From NCBI RefSeq assembly GCF_002288925.2, contig NW_022098030.1, positions 9,919,885 through 9,983,884 of the forward strand: DNA of 64,000 bases, written 5' to 3'. Positions 23,031-35,849 of this stretch are shown here, piece after piece. The DNA is from Delphinapterus leucas (lineage: Eukaryota > Chordata > Mammalia > Artiodactyla > Monodontidae). Below the pieces are notes generated by a model. The model had not been told where the DNA came from. It searched no databases and was given only the letters and a program-made list of their open reading frames with translations. Each line of letters begins with the position of its first letter. Position 1 is the stretch's first letter. The translations under genes and the position numbers were made by a program.

Positions 23031-26000
23031 ATTGCAGGAGATGGTTCATATCTTCTCTCCTTTTACTATAGCCAAGATAAGGCAAGAAAAATGGAAACAG
23101 GGGTGTGAGAAAGAGAGAAGGGAGTGATTTTTGCCACCTGGTTTTTGAGATGAGAAAATGTGGCAGTCCAAAGCTAGGCAAAACTGCAACATGAACCAAG
23201 GTTGCTTTTGTTATTCCTATCACTTATTTTTCTCCTATCTCTTGGCTTTCCAACTCTTTCCTTCCAAAGTATTTGAAGGTATTCACATTGCATACATCTT
23301 CACCTAATTCATCATATCACTGAGTCCTGTTTCTTCCTGCTTACTCTTTGCTTTTCTGACAAGCAAGGTTCCCAACTCTCTGTTCTTTTCAGGTATTTAT
23401 GAGGAAATCAAATAACATTAAGGTGTTACTATTAGCTTTAACCACTTAAGCTTAGTATTGTTTACCTGATAATCTCAATGATTCTCAATGGTTAAGATAT
23501 TTTTGACAGGAAGGCCTTTCCATGAATTAACTCTGCCTGTAAGAAGGGAAAATGAGAGTCTGTGGCTGCCAGTCACTGTCATTAACAAACCTTTCCAACA
23601 CTTTTTCTTGCCTGAGTCCTGGGCCCAAAGTCATCCTATCGATGCAGTGAACAAGGTAACTGCCACTCAATTATCTATTCAACACACATTGTACAAACAC
23701 TGATCAACATGAACCATGTTTGAGGCAATGTGCTTAGTTCTGAAGATACAAAAGTGAATAAAAACTAGTGTCTACACTCTACTCATAAATCTATCAAATC
23801 TTTCCATGGCAGAAACGAAGTGGGAGAGGCTGAAGATGTGGATGCACTAACCCTTCTTCTTCCTTCAGATTGTGCAGAGGCCTCTCTATTGAACATGCCT
23901 TATTCAAAGATATTTCTCATTTCAGTCTGAACACCTGGTCAATAAATTCTTCTAAATAATTTAATGCAATAGTGTGTTAGAAAAGTTAACTAAAGTGGTC
24001 TCATAACCCAAAGGTCTCTCTCTAATCTTTTTACTTAGCTCTAAAAATATATATCTTCCTTTATGTCTGTTTACACTTTATTAAAACACATTATAAATAA
24101 GTATAATTAAGAATATTAAACAACTATTTGACTAGGGAAAAAAAAGGTACCTAAAGACTGACAGAAAATGGACAGGCAAAGGAGCAACTGGTCACTCTCT
24201 TAATTTTTTTCCTACCCTGGCAAGTAGCTTCTGCCAACCCCCTTAAAGAACAGAACTGAAGAACCAGACATCAGATGAAAAATGTACCAATGACATATCC
24301 TGGTTGTCATAAAATAACGACAGCCACTTAAATCTGAATTTCTTTACATACTCAACAAAAACCAGACAGAGAATGGATAAAATTACTCATAAGCCACATG
24401 TACACTACGCATTTTGATTTAAATGTAAGTGAAGAAATAAACATCTCAAGCCAGCAGAACCAGCTCTGGAGATCACTCCAGAAGGAGAGTCAGATGTAGA
24501 AAAATGTGTGTGACAGAGAACAAAGCACGCTGCCAAAAGAGAGGATCCCACTCATGGTGTAAAGTACAGAGATTAGGTCTGAGACCTGACGATACTGAGC
24601 AATGGCTGCAAGGGTCCAGCCCGACCAGAGATGGCAGACTTGAGATGTAACACCTAAAGAGGAGAGAGAGGCCCTTTGGAAGGGGAAGGCATTTGGGGGG
24701 GCATGATGATAAAGTGAAAGAAGGAAGCGGGCAACTGAAATTAAAGATCTTACACTGTAAGACAGTATCTCTGAATTGAAAGACACACCAAGTGGCTACA
24801 CCTACCCTGAACTAAGCCAATTATTTAAAAAACCCATTTCATTGTACCTATAGAACAGGAAGCTCTTGAACTAAGAACAAAAACTTCCCTACCCAAAATT
24901 TTATGATTGCTGATCCAGGAAAACACTTTGCATTTAATATTTTAAAAGCTGTAAAACTGTGATTGTATTAAAGTATTTTTTTTTCATTTCTTTTAGGAAA
25001 GATGCACAAAAAGGGCTAAAAACTAATGTAAATATTTGGGTATATACTTTAGAATAAATAATTTTTTAGGTTCACTTTTCCCCCCAATTTTTATCTTGAA
25101 AATTTTTTTACTCAGAGAAGAGTTGGAAATAATGGCATGACAAACATATATTCTTCATTTAAATTAAACTATTGTTAACTTTTTGCCAATTTGCTTTCTT
25201 TCTCTCACTCTGTGTATCTCTATATATGGACAATTTTACTTCTGTGTACTTTTCCTAAAAGATACTTTTTAGAACCCTGACATAAAAAATTCAAATTCAA
25301 TTAACTCTTTTCCCCAAAAACCTTTGCCAGTTTTAAGGATGACCTGTTTCACCCAGGCAATTTTCAGTAGAATCATACAATCATCATTTTTACCTGTTGG
25401 AAATGACTAAATGACAAATAATCAAATTTTTACAGTCATCTGGGTTTTAAAATTGAGAAAAAGAGCAAGCAATACCATCTATATTCACACAACTTCCTGA
25501 CCTAAAAATTCTTAGCAAGGGACACTGGATGTTGATAAACACTTCACTAAACTAAAAGAAAAGAAAACTGCTAATATTAATAGATAACCATCTAACCTGA
25601 ACCTGTGGTTTTGAAGCCATGTGTCTAATAAGAGATATAAAATGGATCAAAGAGAGGAATTTCAGAAGCTGCTCTGGATGAAGGGTTGTAGGTGCTTTCA
25701 GTCCTGTCAATGTACTCTGTACTTTGCTCCTCAGGCACCTTCTCAGCCCAGGGAGCACAGTTTTCATACAATTGCACAGTTTCCTAGCTTTTTAAAATCA
25801 TAGTATTTTGACCCTTCAAACTACAGTAAGAAACTTTTTGAGGGGACAAATATCAATATTCGTTACAAAATTGAGGCTTTGGAAATGAAAACAAACCTTG
25901 TCCATTCTATATTTATGACAAAATAACTTAGCTTTACTACCTTAGTAAATGTATATCTTACAAATATTTTTAAACCGAAGTTCTCTAAAAATACACCACA

Positions 26001-26255
26001 CAAAAATTTCACATATTTGCAGTTTTCGGCATTCATTAAGACCATACTATGACTAAAAAATCTATAAGAAAATACAACGCAAGTGATAGTTCATCAAATT
26101 TCATTTGATGTAACATTTCTAATATTGCAAGAATATCAGATATTATCTCAAATGTTAATTCAAAGTGACAATAATGTCAACAACAAAAAAAGGAGAGATA
26201 CAAAGCAGCCATTATGCTCAAATAAATAAAATTATGGGATATGAAGAACTTGTAC
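23031..26255. other. Probable start of METTL25 intron 5, unassigned
   Basis: AT-rich sequence leading up to the exon 5 donor at 26255. A short stretch near 23680-23780 resembles L2. Nothing else recognised. Confidence 0.5.
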
Positions 26256-26403
26256 CTTTATGTGGGTTTTCAAACTCTTCAGATAAGAGGTGGTAGCAAC
26301 AACCCACACTGCAAACCCCCTTGATTTCAGACTTGGAAGTAAATATTCGCAGAGTATTTGGAGCAAGATCACCACAAGTATGCAGACCTACCATAAAACA
26401 ATC
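26256..26403 (-). CDS. METTL25: METTL25 coding exon 5 (last exon seen in window)
   Basis: 148-bp exon with acceptor TTTTTTAAG and donor CATAAAG|GTACAAG. Residues about 377-425. It contains DCFMVGLHTCGDLAPNTLRI and GVCSVGCCYHLLSEEFE. The HTCGDL and CCYHLL signatures are characteristic of the METTL25/RRNAD1 methyltransferase family and probably line the active-site region. The exon ends with one leftover base. I searched the left 26 kb of the minus strand by eye for the next expected exon (the Trp-, Cys- and Arg-rich segment that follows in mammals) and did not find it. The remaining C-terminal part, roughly 30% of the protein, therefore probably lies beyond position 1. Confidence 0.94.
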
Positions 26404-28948
26404 CTTAAAAAATAAATTTTGGAAATTAAAAGGAGGGTTAAAAAACATTTAAATGTTTATTAGAAGATGTAGAGCTTTTTAAAATGATGAAATTTTACCT
26501 AGAAAATATTATATGTCTTTTATTTTCATAACAAATAACTATTGCCTTTAAAGGCAAAATGACCGATCTTTTACCAAAACTGACATAACTTTCAGTTGAT
26601 TTTCTAGTGTCTTTGGTTACTTACTCATTTGAATTTTCTCTGGTTTCTTTTACAACTAATATTTGCTTAATGACTACTCAAATTAACGCTGGATCAATAC
26701 AACGTAGCCTGCATTACTAGGACAAACTTATGATTTGAGACACATTAATACCTTACTAGTCAATTTTTAAAATTCACTTCTTCACCCATACCCATCGAAA
26801 CTTATAAAACATTGTCATAAAAAAAAATTAAGTGTTGCTAAGTAGGCATTTTTACTCCAACACCAAAAGTTTACTTAGTTCATTCACTGCATCAAATATG
26901 ACAAGATTAAATTCAATATAAAGTTTTTGTTCTAAATTTTATAACACGAATTTTATGTAAAAATTCTATGAAATGTTCTCCTAATTACCCAAAGCGTAAT
27001 TTAGATGTATACACATACAGAATGGGTGCATAGGCATGGACTCACAGAATCTTGATCAATATACCGTTTGTTTGTTTTAACTCTTCAGTTCCTTAGTTTC
27101 CTCTTCTGTAATATGAGGCTAATAATAGTATCTCACCTCAGTGAGATTGCAAGACTTTATTGCAAGACTTTATTGCAAGACTTTAATAAGTTAATACTGG
27201 TAAATGAGTTAGTACAATCTCTGGCATCCAATAAAATTCAGTAAACGTCTTCTATTCTTACATCATCATCATCATCATGTTATAAATTCAAAATAATAGA
27301 CATTAAGTTGTAATCAAGTATATTTTTATAACTATCTTCAGAACAAATACAATTTTTTCACTTAAGTTATTTTACCAAAAATGTGATTTTAGCCCATATA
27401 ATGTAGACATAGACAGGGCTGAAGTGTTACCTTTCTAAAGAAAATAACTGTACCTGTAAGTTGCTTCAACCTGATAGAACATTCTGTTGCTTCAACCAAC
27501 ATTCTCTTCAAAGCACAATTTCTGGAGTGTTGTGCAACTATTTTGCTTTTCTCAATGACTACATAGTTTGGGTAGGTTTTATTTAGACATTATAATGTTA
27601 TAAACAAAAAAGGAATTCAGAGAGAAAGGGCTTATTGCTAATTAAGGGTAGATAACAGAGACATAAATCTCTCTCTTTTAGGGTAGTTCTCCCTAAAGAT
27701 AACACCAAAATATTTAATCTCATTTTTCAGTGTATTCATTACACAAGGTTAGCTAAAAATACCAGCAGGTGGCAAACAAAAATACGCAATCAGCATGTTA
27801 TCCTAACAGTAAAATATTTAAGTATTGTATGTATGTGTTGTAGGGTGGGGAGGGGAGGAGATGGAAGGTATTGGTTAATTCTGGTTATTAAATTGCTACT
27901 TAACTAAGGACCCAAGAAATAATCTTCCAGCATATCTTTTATAAGTCAAATTCTTATAAAAGTCTGCATATAGTTTTGATCATATATTTTCCAGAAGACT
28001 TTTAAAAACATAAATATATGATAATAAGCACTAAAAATGTATACATTTTTAAGTCAGGTTAAAGTAATTGGGGCTGTTTAACCCTAACAGAAGGTTAAGT
28101 TATAACTTAATTACTGATTTCATATATAGGAAAAACAATTAATGAGGATTAACCGGTTTCCCATAATTAGTGAAATCCTGAAATATCTGGGAAAAAGAAA
28201 AATTCCCCATTCTAAAATGACAAAGTAACAAAACACTGGTTAGCTACCAAACAAGGATTTAAATTTATAAAGAATTCTGGTATCTTTTGTTTATTCATTC
28301 TTTAGGGAAGAATTTTCAAAAAAATTAACAAGAGTAGAATATTGTAACTTCAAAGGCTACCCTGCTTTTTTTAAAACAATGAGTTAGGCCAAATGATTTC
28401 TAAAAACTCCTCTACAATATTGTTTTCACATACAATGTTGTCTTTAAGATATATTATCTCTGCATAACTTGACATACTTGTACTTTAGAAAAAGTTCAAA
28501 TTTTTTAAGAATACACAGAAGTTGGTCTTGCTCAAGAAAATTGCAAATTTGGTTAACAAGGCTAACATTAAACATAATACTGCCCTAGGTACATCTTTAC
28601 TTCAAATTTAAATAAAATGTAAGAGCTTTCTTGGATTGGAATTTTAACAACTCATAAATTGCATAACGAGAACTTAGCTGACTAGCTTTTGTATTAGTAC
28701 TTCTGTTTAATTTAGGCTTACAAATGAGTGGAGGGTACTCCCTTCTGGAAAATCATAATTGTCAGATTGTCAGATTTTGACAGCTGTGGAAATCATGAAA
28801 GCCTGAATATAATTTTATTTTCTTGGTACTTTATATTAATGTAATCAAATAAGATACGCAGGTTAAGTAAGCTACCATTAAAACTTAATTCTATGTCTTA
28901 GAGCCTTTATATATAAATGAAATTAAGGAATTAAAAAAATAAAATTAC
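26404..28948 (-). other. METTL25: METTL25 intron 4
   Basis: 2545-bp intron, very AT-rich. Apart from a 13-bp tandem repeat at 27146 and a (TCA)n run near 27263, I see no repeat family or exon-like frame. Confidence 0.85.
27146..27184 (+). repeat. Three perfect tandem copies of a 13-mer
   Basis: ATTGCAAGACTTT repeated three times head to tail at 27146, 27159 and 27172, inside METTL25 intron 4. Confidence 0.95.
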
Positions 28949-29548
28949 CTCCAGATCTTTAATAATATCATGTAGTTCTGAATCAGCAGTGATAAAAGAT
29001 GTTAAAGGTGAATATATATTGGATTCATTTGACTTTGATGTCATTTTTCTTCTCTCTTTATTTCCTTCAGACATTTTTCTCTTGGGTATATGGGATGAAG
29101 AAGTAGGTTCTATGGCATTAATAGGCAAAAGGTCCCTAAGAGAAAAGGCATTTTCAAAACACAAATTTTCTTCTCGATGTGAATAAACATGTAGGTTTTC
29201 CATTTGTTTTCTGATATTAGAAATTACAGAGCCTGAAAAATCTTGCAGAAAGTCCGAGGTCGACATCTTTTCTTGATTTGCAGTACTGCTGTTACATACT
29301 CCCTCAATATCGGCTTTAAATTTAATTTCATCTTGCACTTTCCTTTCTTTTGTCATTTGTAATGCCAGTCCATTGACATCTAATTTTGACCGCCTACGAT
29401 AGACTTTCCAATGTTTCTTCAGTTTCCTGTTTCTCTCCTCAGCTCCGTGAGTATTGGTATTTGAGGAATCAATTCCATAAACTTTTAAGCCATACTTCAA
29501 GGACAAAAAGGAGCTTAGATAGCCTTTTCCAGAACCCAGGTCAATTAT
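28949..29548 (-). CDS. METTL25: METTL25 coding exon 4 (SAM-binding motif and long insert)
   Basis: 600-bp exon, exactly 200 codons, phase 0 at both ends; acceptor TTCTTTAG, donor CTGGAG|GTAATT. Residues about 177-376. It opens with IIDLGSGKGYLSSFLSLKYG, the glycine-rich motif I that in Rossmann-fold methyltransferases holds S-adenosylmethionine. VYGIDSS follows, with the acidic residue expected to contact the SAM ribose. After this comes a long polar, Lys/Glu/Ser-rich stretch, probably a disordered insertion within the fold, before the conserved NIYSPLTSFITADSELHDII segment. The insert is typical of METTL25 and is the least conserved part of the protein. The frame is fully open, so the gene appears functional here. 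Confidence 0.96.
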
Positions 29549-29789
29549 CTAAAGAAAACCAGAATTAATTAAAAGGATTTTAGTCAGATGGTAACAGAAT
29601 GCATTCGTGATATTTTTTTAAAAAGCAAGTAAAGGAATGTATAATTTATATAACCTGTTATGCTTTTTTTAATTTTAATTTTTGATTACTATTAAAAACC
29701 AACAACTCTCATCATTTTTATTCAAAATTTTAAGAGAAGTTCTAAGCAGTATAATAATAAGTCAAGGAAAAGATGTAAAAAACATAAAT

Positions 29790-31745
29790 ATTGAAAGTAA
29801 AATTGTCTTCCTTCATAGATGACATGATTGTATCTGTAGAAAATTCTAAGGAATGCATACAAAAGTTAAAAGAACTAGTAAGTCAAGTTAGCAATGTGTC
29901 AAGATACAAGCTCATTAGAAATGAATAATGAACCATCAGAACACATGCATTACAGTAGTAAAGAACAATTAGAAAATAAAATTTAAAACCAACTGAATTA
30001 AAATAGCATACAAATAGAAATCTAGGAATAAATTTAACAAAGCTTATGTAAGACCTATACACTGAAAACTACAAAACATTGCATAGGAAAAATTTAAAAG
30101 AGCTAAATAAAGATATACCATGTTCATGAAATAGTTAGACTCAATATTAAGATGGCAATTCTGCCACACTGACATATAGATTCAATGCAATCCTAATCAA
30201 AATCCAAGCAGGGTTTTTAAAAGAAATTCATAAGCAGATATTACAATTTATATGAGAAGGCAAAGTACCTGGAATAACCAAAACGATTTTGAAAAGAAAA
30301 AATTTGAGGATTTACACTGATTCAGGAATCAATATAAAACTACAGTAATCAGGGCTTCCCTGGTGGCGCAGTGGTTGAGAGTCCACCTGCTGATGCAGGG
30401 GACACGGGTTCATGCCCCGGTCCCGGAAAGATCCCACATGCCGCGGAGCGGCTGGGCCTGTGAGCCATGGCTGCTGAGCCTGCGCGTCCGGAGCCTGTGC
30501 TCTGCAACAGGAGAGGCCACAACAGTGAGAGGCCCGCGTACCGCAAAAAAAACAAAAACAAAAAAAACCCCAAAAAACTACAGTAATCAAAACAGTGTAG
30601 TGCTGGTATAAAAATAGATATATAAATCCATGGAATAAACAGAGTCCAGAAATAGACCCGCAGTTATATGGTCAACTGGTTTCTGACAAAACAACTAAAG
30701 TAATTCAAAGGAAAAGATAGTCTTTTCAACAAACAGTGTGGGTATAACTGGATGTCTGTATGGGAAAAAAAAGATTTTTGCATGTCATATGCCAAGCAGG
30801 CATATCTTTAATTCCTGCATATCTTTGTGACATTGGGGGGGAAAAAGATTTCTTATGTAGGACATAAAAAGCATAAACTACAAAGAAATAATTGAAAAAT
30901 GGACTTCATTAAAATTAAAACCTTTGCTATTCAAAATACATAGTTAAAAAGGGTAAGAAATATTTTGCAAAACATATATCTGACTAAGGGTTTGTATCCA
31001 GAATATATAAAGAACTCTAACAACTCAATAATAAGACAAGCCACCAATTAAAAAATGGGCAGAACATTTGAACACACACTTCACAGAAGATATACAAATG
31101 ACCACTATAAAAAGATGCCCAATATCACTACTCTTTTGGGAATTGCAAACTAAAATTATAATGAGATACACACAAATGTAAAATGGTACAGTCACTGGAA
31201 AACATCAGCAGTTTACCATACAGTTAAAGCATACACTTTTACTATACAACCTACAAATCCCACTCTGGGCTATTTACCCAAGAGAAATGCAAACATGTCC
31301 ACAAAGTCTTGTATGTGAATAAATTCATAGCGGCCAAAAAAATTGGTAACCACTCAAATATCCATCAACCAATGAATTGAAAAACAAATTGTGGTATATC
31401 TATACTGTAACATACTACACCCAAAAATGAGGAACAAAGAGTCAATGCACATAAAAATATTGATGACTCTAAAAACTATGCGCTAAAGAATAGTCAAACA
31501 CAAACATCTACATAGTATTTGATTCCATTTATACGATGTTCTAGAAAAGTCAAAACTACAAGCATAGCAGTAATTCCTTGAGAATGTAGGAGGAAATATC
31601 TTGCAAAAGGGTATGAGGAAACGTTTTATGGTGACAGAAATATTTTTTATTACAGTGGCTAAACAACTGCATACAATTATCAAATGCATCAAAGTGTACA
31701 CCTAGAATTGGTGAATATATAAATTATACCTCAATAAAACTAAAA
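29790..31745 (+). mobile_element. Old L1 3' part, interrupted by a SINE
   Basis: ORF2 and 3'UTR of an old L1 antisense to METTL25 in intron 3. Text such as TTCATAGATGACATGATTGT (29813; FxDDM reverse-transcriptase motif) and ACTACAAAACATTGCATAGG (30068) is diagnostic. The end at about 31700-31740 reads TATACCTCAATAAAACT, a typical L1 tail. Many stops. The SINE at 30352-30573 was inserted later. Confidence 0.85.
30352..30573 (+). mobile_element. CHR-type tRNA-derived SINE inside L1
   Basis: Near-intact copy with A box TGGCGCAGTGG and B box region GGGTTCATGCC. Perfect 16-bp target duplication AAAACTACAGTAATCA at 30336-30351 and 30574-30589, formed from L1 sequence. The perfect duplication and low divergence mark it as young. 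Confidence 0.97.
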
Positions 31746-33099
31746 ATGATAAAAGACATAAAATTACCAAGATTGTTTACTGTATTCTCATGTCATTTCA
31801 TAAGAAATAAATGGACAATTACAGAAATATTATCATAGGAAATCATTATCTAATCTCATTATATCTAATCTTTAATTCCTAAAATCAATTAAATCCTGAC
31901 ATAAATATGAGCCACTCAAGGAAAATTTCCTATATTTGAAATAATGCATATCATCAATGAAATCCTCAAAAATTTCAATTCAAGCAAAATTGCAATTCAT
32001 AGGTAAAACTCCAATAAATGATGTCCTCTAAATAAGTGTCTAGCTTACAAATAATTCCCTATGCCCCCTTTTTAATGTTAATCGCTAGGCTAGGTATTAT
32101 GGGAAATACAGAAGCATTATATATCTTGATCCTAAGGAACTACAATCTAACTGAAGATACCATACTCATGAATACAAGGGCTATAGAGTAGAAATTCTAT
32201 TAATCAATTTCCCCATATCTGAATCTCTAGAGAAAGCAAAGCTCTCCATTCCCTTCCTTCTACAAAAACACATTCACTGATGCCAATGGCAGCTTAATGC
32301 TAGCAACCAATGGGTTACTTGTAAGCACCAGGACATTTGTTCCCCCCAATACAGATGTTTTCTTACCAAGAGGTAATTGAGTTTGTTCCCAGATCTGCAT
32401 ATAATGATTCCACTTGTGAATGAGGAAAATTTTGGCTGCAAGTGACAGAATATCAAATTTCCATCACTGAGAAAAACTCACCTCACTTAAGAAATCTGGC
32501 AGTAGAGTAGCTGAACCAACCAGAGGCTCAACCACATATGGCCTCTGGGCCAATGTATTTGTAATTCCTCTGATTGCAAGATGGCTGGGGAAAATCTAAG
32601 AATCATGTCTTCACAATATAATATCTGAAACCCTTTTCAGTAATAGGCAAAATTTCCTAGAAAAATCTATCAGCTCACTTATATCTTACTGACCCAAATT
32701 GATTTTTACCCCTCTCCAAATTGGCCTTTCAGTAATATATACAGTGTTAGCAAGAGAATGGCAAACTCTGCAATTAAAGGTTACATAAATCATACATATT
32801 TTTGCCTTCAAACTCTATTATCTGAGTAGCAAAACCTCCACAATCCTGATCTCTTACCCCTTATTCACAACGGTCTTTTCCTTCCTGGATCATATTATAG
32901 GTTTGAAGATAGAGGAGTCTCCAGTGTAATACCTGGTGGGAGGTATCTTCTTTGTTTCCTAATTCTGCTTAGAAGACTTTCTCACAGAAATATTGCTACA
33001 CATAGTGATTACATTTCTTAATATTAGTATTAGTATGGTACTAGACTTCAGATAGGAGAGTTATATTTTGTTGACTGACCTGGAGATCTAACTACTATT
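31746..33099 (-). other. METTL25: METTL25 intron 3, unassigned part
   Basis: AT-rich intronic DNA between the old L1 and the composite L2. No exon-like frame or recognised repeat. Confidence 0.6.
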
Positions 33100-33687
33100 A
33101 TAAGCTAATGACTTTCAAATTTATAACTCCAGTATGGAATTCTACCATGAACTTCATACTCATATCCAACAGTGTACCTAAACATTTCCACTTGAATGTC
33201 TTATAAGCATCTCAAATATAACACGTTCAAAACTAAGTTCTTGATAGTCTCTGTAAAACCTACCCCTCCCATAATCTTCTCCATCATAGTTAATAGTATC
33301 TCCATACCCAGGTGGAGAACAAGACTCTTTTCTTTCTCTCATACCCTCCACCTGAATTGTGAAAAAATCCCTAGTCTTACCAAGGGTATTTCATACCAAT
33401 TGCACCCTAAGTCTAGGTTATTGCAACGGCCTCCTCAATGATCTCCCTGCTCTCACCTTCCCTCCTTGAGTCTATTTTCAAGAGAGCCAAACAAAGACTG
33501 ATCATACCACGCCTCTAAGTAAAATCTCTCATCACTTCCCTAAACTTATCTCCTGCTACTAACCTCCTTTGTTACTAAGCTTTTTGCCTCAACTCTGGAA
33601 GCTCATGCTTACATATGAGCTAATTTCTGAAAACGGCCAGCTTGAATGTTTACAAAGACTATGGCGAAGAGTGCAAAGGTAATGGAA

Positions 33688-33770
33688 ATATTGGGTTGGC
33701 CCTAAAGTTTGTTCGGGTTTTTCACAACATGTTACAAAAACCCGAACAAGCTTTTTGGCTAACCCAATAT
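33688..33770. mobile_element. Mariner-type MITE, near-perfect hairpin
   Basis: 83-bp palindrome: the left arm (ATATTGGGTTGGCCCTAAAG...) is complementary to the right arm (...CTTTTTGGCTAACCCAATAT) with only a few mismatches and a short loop near 33723-33735. TA dinucleotides lie at both ends, as for mariner insertion. Its arms resemble the cetartiodactyl mariner element from which miR-2284/2285-type microRNAs are thought to derive (recalled knowledge). Confidence 0.9.
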
Positions 33771-33992
33771 TTGCTTCATAACACTCCTCAACACGGCAGT
33801 CAGAGTGATCCAGTGGCTCCAACGGCTTCCCATCTCATTCAGGACAAAAGCCCAAATCATCACAATGGCCTCTAAGACTCTACAACTTCATGACCTGCTT
33901 CTGCCACCCCAACCTCAGCTCCTACTACTCTGCCCTTGCTCTCACCACTGGAGTTAATCTGGCTTCTTGGCTCTTTCAAGAATACAACAAGT

Positions 33993-34276
33993 GGGGCTTC
34001 CCTGGTGCCGCAGTGGTTAGGAATCCACCTGTCAATGCAGGGGACATGGGTTCGAGCCCTGGTCCGGGAAGATCCCACATGCCGTGGAGCAACTAAGCCC
34101 ACGTGCCTAGAGCCCGTGCTCCACAACAAGAGAAGCCCACACACCACAACCAAGAGTAGCCCCCTCTTGCTGCAACTAGAGAAAGCCCACACGCAGCAAC
34201 GAAGACGGAAGGAAGGAAGGAAGGAAGGAAGGAAGGAAGGAAGGAAGGAAGGAAGGAAGGAAGAGAAAGGAAAGAA

Positions 34277-34320
<44 letters not shown>

Positions 34321-34326
34321 AAAAAA

Positions 34327-34405
<79 letters not shown>
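33993..34405 (+). mobile_element. CHR-related SINE with long purine tail
   Basis: SINE body from GGGCTTCCCTGGTGCCGCAG to about 34206, with B-box-like GGTTCGAGCCC. The 3' part of the body differs from the other copies (GAGCAACTAAGCCCACGTGC), so it belongs to another CHR subfamily. Its tail is the GGAA/GAAA tract. Target duplication AATACAACAAGT / AATACACCAAGT lies at 33981-33992 and 34406-34417, one mismatch. Confidence 0.93.
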
Positions 34406-34406
<1 letters not shown>

Positions 34407-34407
34407 A
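34207..34407 (+). repeat. 201-bp uninterrupted purine tract (GGAA)n(GAAA)n
   Basis: No pyrimidine on the plus strand for 201 bases: first GGAA units, then GAAA units with small interruptions. It grew from the SINE tail. All long Lys/Glu-Arg or Phe/Ser-Leu open frames here are artefacts. Confidence 0.96.
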
Positions 34408-34830
34408 TACACCAAGTATATTCCCGCTTTAGGGCCACTGAATGTGTTATTCCCTCCATCTAAAAAATTTTTTATCTGGATATTCTAATGGATAACTCTC
34501 TTACCTCTTGAAGGAGGTCTTAATTCAAATGCTATCTTTACAATGAGGTCTTACTTGCCCCTCTCTTCCTAATCAAAAGCTTTAATCTCCCATCCCTGAA
34601 TTAGCTACTTCCTTTTTATTTTTTTTCTCCTTAAAGTATATCAATATATACAATAAAATATACTTATAATGATTTTATTATCTATCTCTCCTCATTAGAG
34701 TATAAATGACATAAAGGCAAAGATACGTTTTGTTTTGTTTACTACTGTATCCTCAGCATCTATAACAGCACCTGATACATGGTAGGAGCCAAAGAAATAT
34801 TTAATAAATGAATGCATGCATCCAAGTGTG

Positions 34831-35849
34831 AATGAATGAACATATTTTAGGAATAAAAATTAAGAAGTAAGAAGCCTTGGTAATGGGGATGAGAGAGGCA
34901 AAGGTTTTTGGCATGTAGGGAGCAATGTGGTTGAGGCAAAAATAAATTGTTTTTTTATCTTCTCTAGTTCTTTTTGGTCACTAGTAAAGTTAAGATTTTA
35001 GTATCTGGGTTTCCAACTATCCCCATGAAACCTACATTTATTAAATCTGCTTTTTAAAAGTAAAAATAGTATACACATCATACATTTCAAACTTAACTAT
35101 TTTGAGAATCAAATATTGCTATTAAGTAATTTCAAGAGAAAGACCCTGTAAGTCTTTAATACAGGTTGTTTTCACTCACTAGAAACAATCTCCATCACTA
35201 TGAAAAAAGTTCCCTTAGAGAAGGTCTAACATGAAATATTATGCTATTTCAAATTTTTTTCTCTGCACTTTAGAAATAAATCCACTTTATTAATTTAAAG
35301 TTATTTATTATGTAATAAATAAATTTATAAATAAAAGAATAAGTGTAGTTGAAATGTAAAGTTATAAAGCACAATAATAAATACCGCTCGAAGATTTAAG
35401 TATAAGTGATGTATTTGGGAGGTGAAGAAAACACTGACAGGGAAATAGAGAAGAGAAAAAAGAGAAAGGAAGACAGCCCAATAAAAGGTATGTTCTTAAG
35501 CAAAATACCACTTTAGGACAACCTGGGTTTAATCACACTGAGAAACTTGGAGAGCTACTGTAGAACACATACCTCATAGTCATCCCACCTGGAAAGTCCA
35601 GGAGTTGATGTATCTGTTTATCAACGTGTATTAGTCATTAATTCAAGGATGCTCACAGGGAGGAATTAATCCCCAGAACTTGTATGCAGGCAGTGCCATG
35701 CTTCAGCAGACAGAGAAAACCCACAGGAAAAGAAATGTAGAAACTGCTAGGTAGAAAGCAGCCCGGCACACCATGAAATGGTGAGGCCCAAGAGTTTCTG
35801 AATAAGGCATCCCGTAGCGTCTGCTATACCCATGAACCCACCAGCCATC
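34831..35849 (-). other. METTL25: METTL25 intron 3, unassigned part
   Basis: AT-rich, no recognised repeat family or exon. Confidence 0.55.

Larger units (their letters stand above)
33100..34830 (+). mobile_element. Long L2 LINE with nested insertions
   Basis: L2 text runs in order from about 33100 (CATCTCAAATATAACACGTT near 33209), through AATGATCTCCCTGCTCTCAC (33436), GTCAGAGTGATCCAGTGGCT (33800) and ACTACTCTGCCCTTGCTCTC (33924), to the 3' end near 34740-34810 (GCACCTGATACATGGTAGGA, then AATGAATG units). A mariner hairpin and a SINE interrupt it. It lies in METTL25 intron 3. Confidence 0.75.

Noticed and set aside
27000..27300. Short direct repeats (13-mers and TCA units) as a CRISPR-like array
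   Set aside because: Repeats are contiguous with no spacers, and the genome is mammalian.
33872..34463. Long Lys/Glu/Arg-rich and Phe/Leu/Ser-rich open frames
   Set aside because: Direct translation of the (GGAA)/(GAAA) microsatellite and SINE body; low complexity, not protein-coding.
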